Source: an uncultured Bacillota bacterium
GTDB taxonomy: Bacteria; Bacillota; Clostridia; Oscillospirales; Oscillospiraceae
Length of the DNA: 64,000 bases
NCBI GenBank assembly: GCA_947073765.1
Contig: CAMTMZ010000006.1
Coordinates: 18,975-82,974, forward strand
Direction: 5' to 3'
The notes under the pieces are model-generated. The model was not told the DNA's origin. It was given only the letters and a program-made list of their open reading frames with translations, and did not search any database. Each line of letters starts with the position of its first letter. The first letter of the stretch is position 1. The translations under genes were made by a program, and so were the position numbers. Of this stretch, positions 52,124-58,310 are shown piece after piece.

Positions 52124-53893
52124 TTAGCCCAGCAGCTGGAGAACGCCCTGGGGCACCTGGTTGGCCTGGGCCAGCATGGCCTGGGCGGACTGAACCAGGA
52201 TGTTGTTCTTCACGTAGCTCATCATTTCCTCGGCCACGTCGGTGTCGCGGATGGTGGACTCGGCGTCCTGGATGTTCTCGGCCATCACGGACAGGTTGTT
52301 GCCGGTGTGCTCCAGACGGTTCTGGATAGCGCCCAGGTCGCCGCGGACGGAGGACACGTTGTTGATGGCGGCCTTGATGGTAGCGATGGCCTCCTTGGCC
52401 CCCTCCTGGGTGCTGATATCCACGCCATCAATGCCCAGAGCGGATGTCTTCATGGACTTGATGTTTACGGACATCTGGTTGTAGTCGGCGGCGGTATCGC
52501 CAATCTGCAGGGTCAGAGCCTTGGGGGCGTTGGGATCAGGCTCAGGAATTGTAACGGCGCTGAACTTCTGAATCTGCTTCTGGATGGCGTCTTTGCTGGA
52601 GAGGTCGGCGGTGCCGCCGTTCTTCGCATAGTCTGTCTGCTCACGGAAGCCCAGCTGGCCCTTGGTAGCGGTGTGCTCCACCACGAACATCTTGTTATCC
52701 TTCGCGGCGACAGTGATTCTGTCCACTGCGTCACGGAGCACGTCGGTGCCCGCCTCGGCGTCGGTCTTCCATGTGACGGTACCATCAGCGCCGACGTTAA
52801 CCAGGTCGGTCAGATCAACGACCTTCATACCCGCGGCATCCTTAAACTTGTCAGCAGTCTCCTTCTTCAGAGCGAAGACGTAGGTCTCATCACCCACCTT
52901 GATACCGCCGCCATCCGTAATGGTTGCGGTAGTAAGAGCGGTGGTGATGGTAGTATCAGCCAGAGTAGACTTGATCTCGGCGTTACCGGTCTGAATATTG
53001 GAGGAGGCATAAGCGGTCTTACCCTCAGCCACACCGTCAGTAGCGGTGGTAACAGTAGCGGTAAAGTTGCCGTTGAAGCTGGCAGCGGCCGTGGCGGCAG
53101 CGGCACTGTCTTCCTGCATGGTAAAGACCAGCTTGTCGCCGTCAGCTGCAACATCGTACACCATGCCGCCAATGGCGACTGTCGTGCCATCAAACGCGCC
53201 GGCAATATCCTCGCCCTTGGCGCCAATATCCACATTTGCGGTAAGGGCGGCACCACCGACAGAGATGGTGATACCAGTGGTTGTATTGGTACCGGTACCA
53301 CTCTTTGCGATAGAAATATCAGACAGCTCGATCTCAAAGACGGTTCCCTTGGCTTCCTTGCCGTCCTTGTGGACGATGGTGCTAGTTCCCTGGGTAGTAC
53401 CGGCGTTCTGGATGGCCAGATCGGTCAGCCCGGTGAACTCAAAGTTAGAGGCGCCAACGGACTCGCCGTCCTTAGAGCCGTCCAGCAGCTGGATGCCGTT
53501 GAAGTTGGCGGACTCAGCGATACGGTTAATTTCCGTCTTCAGGGCGGTAACCTCTTTCTGGAGGTTCTCACGGTCGACCTCGTCCTGATAGGTTCCGTTG
53601 GCGGACTGAGTGGCCAGGTAGTCCATGCGGTTGAGCATGTCCTGGATCTCCTGCATGGCGCCCTCAGCGGTCTTCACCAGGGAGATGCCGTCCTTGACGT
53701 TCTTCTGAGCGGCGTTCAGGCCGGTGATCTGGGCACGCATCTTCTCGGAAATAGCCAGACCGGCGGCATCGTCACCGGCGCGGTTGATCTTGTAGCCGGA
53801 GGACAGCTTTTCCAGGTTCTTGGACAGAGCGCTGGTATTGATGTTATAGTTGCGGTAGGCGTTCATAGCCATGATATTGTGTTGAATACGCAT
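52124..53893 (-). CDS. fliC: Flagellin
   Basis: A 589-residue flagellin. The conserved D0/D1 ends are present: MRIQHNIMAMNAYRNYNIN ... KLSSGYKINRAGDDAAGLAISEKMR and the C-terminal NRLEHTGNNLSVMAENIQDAESTIRDTDVAEEM ... GVLQLLG. The central 330 residues are Thr-, Ser- and Ala-rich, hypervariable, and offer many sites for O-glycosylation. The ribosome site is aaaggagc. The leader has a sigma-D promoter and two CsrA-type sites. It lies next to csrA and a glycosyltransferase. Confidence 0.96.
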   Translation of the reverse strand: MRIQHNIMAMNAYRNYNINTSALSKNLEKLSSGYKINRAGDDAAGLAISEKMRAQITGLNAAQKNVKDGISLVKTAEGAMQEIQDMLNRMDYLATQSANGTYQDEVDRENLQKEVTALKTEINRIAESANFNGIQLLDGSKDGESVGASNFEFTGLTDLAIQNAGTTQGTSTIVHKDGKEAKGTVFEIELSDISIAKSGTGTNTTTGITISVGGAALTANVDIGAKGEDIAGAFDGTTVAIGGMVYDVAADGDKLVFTMQEDSAAAATAAASFNGNFTATVTTATDGVAEGKTAYASSNIQTGNAEIKSTLADTTITTALTTATITDGGGIKVGDETYVFALKKETADKFKDAAGMKVVDLTDLVNVGADGTVTWKTDAEAGTDVLRDAVDRITVAAKDNKMFVVEHTATKGQLGFREQTDYAKNGGTADLSSKDAIQKQIQKFSAVTIPEPDPNAPKALTLQIGDTAADYNQMSVNIKSMKTSALGIDGVDISTQEGAKEAIATIKAAINNVSSVRGDLGAIQNRLEHTGNNLSVMAENIQDAESTIRDTDVAEEMMSYVKNNILVQSAQAMLAQANQVPQGVLQLLG

Positions 53894-53903
53894 GAGTTTG
53901 TGC

Positions 53904-53940
53904 TCCTTTCTAAATTAGTGTGCCCGCGGCTTCCATACCG
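53904..53940 (-). promoter_or_regulatory. Two CsrA-binding sites in the flagellin leader
   Basis: ATGGA (53932-53936) sits in the loop of a CGG/CCG hairpin (53927-53940), and AAGGA (53904-53908) is the ribosome site itself. One upstream hairpin site plus one over the ribosome site is the layout by which CsrA represses flagellin translation in Bacillus subtilis. Confidence 0.5.
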
Positions 53941-53995
53941 TGCGGCACAGGTCTGTGGTGCGCCGCCAAAGCGTTGTGGCCTTTAACGCCCTAGC

Positions 53996-54022
53996 TTATT
54001 GGCGCGATACCTTTATATTTCA
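53996..54022 (-). promoter_or_regulatory. Sigma-D promoter of flagellin
   Basis: On the minus strand TGAA (54019-54022), 15-base spacer, GCCAATAA (53996-54003), against the consensus TAAA-N15-GCCGATAA. The leader would be about 95 bases. Confidence 0.6.
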
Positions 54023-54054
54023 ACCGGCTCGTCAGCCGGAAGAAACCGAATGGC

Positions 54055-54210
54055 TCAGGTGTCGTTTACGCCGTCGAGGCACCAGAGCACCTTCCCCCGC
54101 AAAATGGTGACCTCTCTGGAGGTATCGAAGCTCAGGTGAACCCGCTCGCTGTTCAGGCGATTGAACTGGACTGTGATATACTCGCCCTTTCGCAAGGTGA
54201 TGCAGAGCAT
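54055..54210 (-). CDS. csrA: Divergent carbon storage regulator CsrA
   Basis: A 51-residue protein: MLCITLRKGEYITV at the N-terminus and FDTSREVTILRGKV near the C-terminus correspond to strands 1 and 4-5 of CsrA, including the RNA-contacting Arg/Lys near the N-terminus (LRKGE) and the VxILRxxV end. Some middle residues are missing compared with the 61-residue standard. CsrA represses flagellin translation and is antagonised by FliW in Firmicutes. Start ATG with an aaggga site; gene just before the flagellin promoter and after the dead TnpB gene. Confidence 0.72.
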   Translation of the reverse strand: MLCITLRKGEYITVQFNRLNSERVHLSFDTSREVTILRGKVLWCLDGVNDT

Positions 54211-54289
54211 GGTCAGTTCCCTTTTTGCATCGTCATAATATTTTGGACAGCCCTGTCACAGGCTTTCAGGCGCGCGCACGCGCCCTCTC

Positions 54290-54406
54290 GTTTCCCACTC
54301 TCCGGTCCGGAAAACGCTGAGCGAAACACAAATTCTTTTGAGCTTCGCTCAACGCTCCCCTGACCGAATCACGGGCATACACCGGCGTCCCGACCGGCGA
54401 TATCAG
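54290..54406 (-). ncRNA. Candidate guide RNA of the dead TnpB
   Basis: Just after the TnpB stop, the minus strand carries sequence like the right end of an IS605-type element, whose transcript is the TnpB guide RNA: GC-rich stem-forming sequence, then TTGAGC-GAA-GCTCAA (54338-54352). If the scaffold ends at TCAA as in known elements, the guide would begin at 54337 and read AAGAATTTGTGTTTCG. An alternative hairpin TGAGCGAA/TTCGCTCA makes the exact border unsure. No matching target is found in the window. Confidence 0.5.
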
Positions 54407-55558
54407 TTAAGCGCTCAACTGCGCCAAACCTAAAAGTTTAATGTTTCTCGCGGCATTGATCTCCCGATCATGGGTCGTTCCGCACTTGGGGCAGGTCCAG
54501 GTTCTCGCCCCGTAATCCACATCGTCCTGTACCAGTCCGCAGGCCGAGCAGGTCCGGGCAGTTGGCATGTAGCGGTCCACCAGGATAAGCGGCTTGCCCT
54601 GCCGCTCCAGCTTGTATCGCAGCAGCTCCCGGAACGCCCGATATCCCTCGCTGCCCGCACCGCTCCGCAGGGGATTTTGGGACATCTCCCGTAGCGCTTC
54701 GGACCTCATACACACGGCGTCCCAGTCGTTGACTATCCGGCTGGACTCCTTGTGGAGAAAATCCCGGCGCTGATTGGCGATGTGCTCGTGGAGCAGTCGG
54801 TACTTCCCCACCGCCTCCTCATAATTCTTGGATCCCGGCTCCATCCGGGCAAGTTTCTGCTGGATGCGGGCCAGCTTTTCCTGGGACTGCTTCAGCCACC
54901 GGGGCGGGTCGGCCATGGTTCCGTTGTCCGCCACATAGAAGTGGCCCATGGAATATTTCAGGCCGATCGTGGTCTCGGCTGTGGGCACCACCGGTCCTCT
55001 CTCTTTTACCAGACACTCATAGAGGACGGAACAGTAATACTTGCCCGTTTTGGTCTTGCTGACAGTGATCCGTTTCAGCTTCCACCAAGCCTGGGGGCGG
55101 CGGGAAAATTTGGCTTTGACGACTCCCGCCTTGGTCATGCGGATTCCGTCCTGGGTGGTGTAGATGGTAGGTCCAGACTCAAAATCGTGATTGCAGGCGG
55201 TGAAGGAGTCCCGGTCTTCCTTTTTGCGCTTGAATTTTGGGTGACGGAAAGTTCCCGGCTCTTTGAAAAACAGCCGAAACGCCTGTGACAGCTTGTTGTG
55301 CTCCTGGATCAGCGCCTGATTATCCACCTCTTTCAGAAAAGGCGCGCTGCTTTTGTATTTGGCCGGGGTTGGGATAAAGTGAGCCCCCGTCTCGCTGTAA
55401 AAGCGCTGCTGATCGGAAAGCATCTGGTTCCAAATGTAGCGGCAGCAGCCAAATGTCTTTTCAAACAGCTCTGCCTGTACCGGTGTAGGGTAGAGACGGA
55501 CCTTCAGGGTGGTGTATTGGGTAACATACCCATTTATAGTCTTTGCTCTCCGCGCCAT
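54407..55558 (-). CDS. Nuclease-dead TnpB homologue (TldR-type repressor candidate)
   Basis: A 383-residue TnpB/Cas12f-type protein: N-terminal OrfB helix-turn-helix (YPTPVQAELFEKTFGCCRYIWN), RuvC-like domain and an intact zinc ribbon (C337, C340, C356, C359). All three RuvC acids are replaced: IGLKYS has K201 in place of Asp, VCMRSEA has R285 in place of Glu, HDREINAA has E366 in place of Asp. It should bind guide RNA and DNA without cutting. No tnpA transposase is near. Such TldR proteins are known RNA-guided repressors, some linked to flagellin genes. Start ATG at 55558 with ggagg 11 bases before it. Confidence 0.85.
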   Translation of the reverse strand: MARRAKTINGYVTQYTTLKVRLYPTPVQAELFEKTFGCCRYIWNQMLSDQQRFYSETGAHFIPTPAKYKSSAPFLKEVDNQALIQEHNKLSQAFRLFFKEPGTFRHPKFKRKKEDRDSFTACNHDFESGPTIYTTQDGIRMTKAGVVKAKFSRRPQAWWKLKRITVSKTKTGKYYCSVLYECLVKERGPVVPTAETTIGLKYSMGHFYVADNGTMADPPRWLKQSQEKLARIQQKLARMEPGSKNYEEAVGKYRLLHEHIANQRRDFLHKESSRIVNDWDAVCMRSEALREMSQNPLRSGAGSEGYRAFRELLRYKLERQGKPLILVDRYMPTARTCSACGLVQDDVDYGARTWTCPKCGTTHDREINAARNIKLLGLAQLSA

Positions 55559-55594
55559 CCCTGTCCGCACCTCCGTTCCTCTGCGGACAAGTTT

Positions 55595-55608
55595 TATACA
55601 ACCTGACC
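55595..55608. repeat. Inverted-repeat half near the tldR start
   Basis: TATACAACCTGACC is the exact complement of GGTCAGGTTGTATA at 55721-55734, 112 bases away, inside the terminator-like palindrome. Confidence 0.75.
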
Positions 55609-55666
55609 AGGAAGCGGAGCGCAATTTATTGAATTATGGATGTTCAAAAATTTTTTGTTTTAAGGC

Positions 55667-55693
55667 TAAAGTATTAAGAAAATCGGCCGATAC
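55667..55693 (+). promoter_or_regulatory. Orphan sigma-D promoter
   Basis: TAAA (55667-55670), exactly 15 bases, GCCGATAC (55686-55693): 11 of 12 consensus positions of the flagellar sigma factor. It points away from tldR, toward a terminator 25 bases downstream, with no gene in between. Confidence 0.7.
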
Positions 55694-55718
55694 ATAATAC
55701 TGAAACAGCTGTAAAAAC

Positions 55719-55752
55719 GCGGTCAGGTTGTATACAACCTGGCCGCATTTTT
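55719..55752. terminator. Palindromic terminator after the sigma-D promoter
   Basis: GCGGtCAGGTTGTA and TACAACCTGgCCGC pair almost perfectly and are followed by attttt on the plus strand and by cgttttt on the minus strand, so it can act in both directions. The sigma-D transcript would be about 50 bases. Confidence 0.75.
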
Positions 55753-56025
55753 GCTTCTATTTAACATGGAAAATATCTGAAAACAGCTGTTTTCTAGCAG
55801 CTTCTGCCGAACAAAATTGATCAGAAATTATCCTGTCTGCTGAAATTTCCCTTAAAATGCTGTCATCTCAAAGAAAAAAGATAGAATTTGGACGTCAAGC
55901 ACGATGCATAGCTACGTCTGCGTTGAAAATTTCACTCAACTATGGACATCTATTTCTCAAACAGCCGCTCAGATGGGCGGCTGTTTCTTAGTCTGTAAAC
56001 AAATTTTGAACCTTTCAAAAAACTC
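55753..56025. other. Spacer before the marR operon
   Basis: AT-rich with no supported gene. A hairpin AAACAGCCGC/GCGGCTGTTT at 55959-55986 followed by ctta may be a terminator that shields the marR promoter. Confidence 0.5.
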
Positions 56026-56053
56026 TTGACAATTCATTCGTCCGGAGTAGAAT
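56026..56053 (+). promoter_or_regulatory. Promoter of the marR-ABC operon
   Basis: TTGACA (56026-56031), 16-base spacer, TAGAAT (56048-56053). Confidence 0.7.
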
Positions 56054-56061
56054 AATAAATG

Positions 56062-56076
56062 CATTAATTATTAATG
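56062..56076. promoter_or_regulatory. MarR operator candidate
   Basis: CATTAATTATTAATG, a perfect palindrome around a central T, lies 9 bases after the -10 box and so over the transcription start, where an autorepressing MarR protein would bind. Confidence 0.6.
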
Positions 56077-56107
56077 GGTTAATCATTTGATGAAAGGAGG
56101 TCTTCTT

Positions 56108-56569
56108 ATGGAAACGCCCTTTCAAGAGATGGAGCTGCTGTCCCGCAGCCTGAGCAATGCCCACCGCTCGGCGGTGCAGGCGGAGCTGAACGCCGCGGGC
56201 CTGGAAAAGGTGGGCCACCCCATGCTGGTGTCAATCCTCCAGTCCGCCGACGAGGACCCGGACGGCCAGTTCCAGGCCCAGAAGGAGTTGGCCGACCTGC
56301 TCCATGTCTCCCCCGCCGCCGTGGCCAACTCGTTAAAATGCCTGGAGCGGGACGGCTATGTCCGCCGGGAGCCCTGGCCCAAGGACGCCAGGCGCAACCG
56401 GGTCATCCTTACCGAAAAGGGGGCGGTCGCCGTAGAGGGCTGCCGGGCTGTTTTCCTGCGGGTGTCCACCCGGATGATGGCCGGGTTCTCCCCGGAGGAG
56501 CTGAACCAGCTGGCCCAGTTCCAGCGCCGGATGCTGGACAATCTGCTCAATTCCCAGTCAAAGGAGTGA
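56108..56569 (+). CDS. MarR-family transcriptional regulator
   Basis: A 153-residue winged-helix regulator with KELADLLHVSPAAVANSLKCLERDGYVRREPWPKDARRNRVILTEKG, the MarR recognition helix and wing. Start ATG at 56108 after aaaggagg. It is followed by two ABC exporter genes, the usual arrangement for ligand-induced efflux control; the palindrome upstream suggests autoregulation. The ligand is unknown. Confidence 0.9.
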   Translation: METPFQEMELLSRSLSNAHRSAVQAELNAAGLEKVGHPMLVSILQSADEDPDGQFQAQKELADLLHVSPAAVANSLKCLERDGYVRREPWPKDARRNRVILTEKGAVAVEGCRAVFLRVSTRMMAGFSPEELNQLAQFQRRMLDNLLNSQSKE

Positions 56570-56576
56570 TATTACC

Positions 56577-58310
56577 TTGCTTTCTCTATTCCTGACCCAT
56601 CTGGAGGGTTACAAAAAGGCCGCGCTCAAATCCCCCATCCTCATTATCCTGGAGGTCTTCTGCGAACTGCTTCTCCCCCTGGTAATGGCGGAGATCGTGG
56701 ATGTGGCCATCCCCTCGGGGGATGTGAGCTACATCTTCGCCATGGGCGGGCTGATGCTCGCCCTGGCTCTGCTGGCCATGGCCTGCGGCGTGGGCTCGGC
56801 CAAGTACGCCACCTTTGCCAGCCAAGGCTTCGGCGGAAATCTGCGCCAATGCCTGTTTGACAAGGTGCAGGAGTTCTCCTTCGCGGATATTGACCGATTC
56901 TCCTCTGCCTCTCTCATCACCCGCATGACCAACGACGTAAACGCCATGACCATGATGCTGGCTATGGGCCTGCGGATGCTGGTAAGGGCCCCGGTGATGC
57001 TCATCGTCGCACTGGGAGTCAGTCTGTACCTCAACGCCCGACTGGCTGTCATCCTGCTGGTCATCATCCCCCTGATGGCCCTGGCCATCGCCCTGCTTAT
57101 GAAGATATGCACCCGGCTCTTTGAGCTGATGCAGAAGAAGATCGACGGCCTGAACAACGTGCTCCAGGAAAATCTGGTGGCCATTCGGGTGGTGAAGGCC
57201 TTCGTCCGGGAGGGCTATGAGCGGGAGAAGTTCAACCGCTCCAGCGATGAGCTGATGGAGGCCGGCCTCACCGTAGGCATGCGGATCATCGCCATTTTTC
57301 CCATTATGATGCTGTGCCTGAACGGGGCCACTCTGGCCGTCCTCTACTTCGGGGGCAGGATGGTTATGGAGGCCGGCTTCAAACTTGGTGATCTGAACGC
57401 CTTCCTCAGCTACATCATGCAGGTGCTGATGAGCGTGATGATGGTGGCTATGTCCCTGCTCCAGCTCTCTCGCGCCCAGGCCTGTGCCCGGCGGATCAAC
57501 GAGGTGCTGGACGCTGTCCCCTCCGTGCAGAATCAAGAGCAGCCCGCTCCCCTTCCCGCCCCCAGAGGCCGGGTGGAGTTTAAGGACGTCTCCTTCAAAT
57601 ACGCCGCCTCTGGCACCGGAGACGACGTGCTCTCCCACATCAGTTTTACGGTGGAGCCGGGACAGTTTGTGGCCATCGTGGGGGGCACCGGCACCGGCAA
57701 GTCCTCTCTGGTCAACCTGATTCCCCGGTTTTACGATGTTACCAGCGGGTCTGTGTTGGTAGACGGTGTGGACGTGCGGGACTACCCCCTGGAGGAGCTG
57801 CGCTCCCGCATCGGCATGGTGCTCCAGACCAACATTCTCTTCACCGGCACCATCCGGGAAAACCTGCTGTGGGGCAAGCCGGACGCCTCTGAGGAGGAGA
57901 TCGTTCAAGCTGCCAGGGACGCCCAGGCCTACGACTTTATTATGGCCTTTCCCGACGGCTTCGACACTCAGCTGACCCAGGGGGGGACCAACGTGTCCGG
58001 CGGGCAGAAGCAGCGGCTGTGCATCGCCCGGGCCATGCTCCGCAAGCCGGCCATCCTTATTTTGGACGACTCCACCTCCGCCGTGGACTCGGCCACTGAG
58101 TCAGCCATCCGGGAGTCCTTCCACAAAAATCTCAAGGACACCACGGTCATCATCATCGCCCAGCGCATCTCCTCCGTGCAGTATGCCGACGAGATTCTCA
58201 TTCTGGACGACGACCACATCGCCGGACGGGGCACACACCAGGAACTGATGAAAACCAACAAAATTTACCAGGAAATTTACCAATCTCAGCAAGAGGGGGT
58301 GGGCGGATAA
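56577..58310 (+). CDS. ABC exporter half-transporter 1
   Basis: A 577-residue type IV ABC exporter with six membrane helices (1-310) and a nucleotide-binding domain: Walker A GGTGTGKSS, Q-loop, signature VSGGQKQR, Walker B ILILDDSTSAVD with Asp instead of the catalytic Glu after the Walker B Asp. That degenerate site is usual in heterodimeric exporters where one half is catalytically weak. TTG start behind aaggag, 7 bases after marR. Confidence 0.9.
   Translation: MLSLFLTHLEGYKKAALKSPILIILEVFCELLLPLVMAEIVDVAIPSGDVSYIFAMGGLMLALALLAMACGVGSAKYATFASQGFGGNLRQCLFDKVQEFSFADIDRFSSASLITRMTNDVNAMTMMLAMGLRMLVRAPVMLIVALGVSLYLNARLAVILLVIIPLMALAIALLMKICTRLFELMQKKIDGLNNVLQENLVAIRVVKAFVREGYEREKFNRSSDELMEAGLTVGMRIIAIFPIMMLCLNGATLAVLYFGGRMVMEAGFKLGDLNAFLSYIMQVLMSVMMVAMSLLQLSRAQACARRINEVLDAVPSVQNQEQPAPLPAPRGRVEFKDVSFKYAASGTGDDVLSHISFTVEPGQFVAIVGGTGTGKSSLVNLIPRFYDVTSGSVLVDGVDVRDYPLEELRSRIGMVLQTNILFTGTIRENLLWGKPDASEEEIVQAARDAQAYDFIMAFPDGFDTQLTQGGTNVSGGQKQRLCIARAMLRKPAILILDDSTSAVDSATESAIRESFHKNLKDTTVIIIAQRISSVQYADEILILDDDHIAGRGTHQELMKTNKIYQEIYQSQQEGVGG

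Noticed and set aside
52115..53986. A 623-codon open frame antisense to flagellin
   Set aside because: It is the mirror of the strongly biased flagellin gene, with Gly- and Val-rich low-complexity sequence, no ribosome site and no family. The same holds for long antisense frames over pfp (5175-6284), fba (6576-7736) and the SpoIID gene (27636-29012).
54407..55558. Active IS200/IS605 insertion sequence
   Set aside because: All catalytic acids of TnpB are replaced and no TnpA gene is near, so it is not an active transposon.
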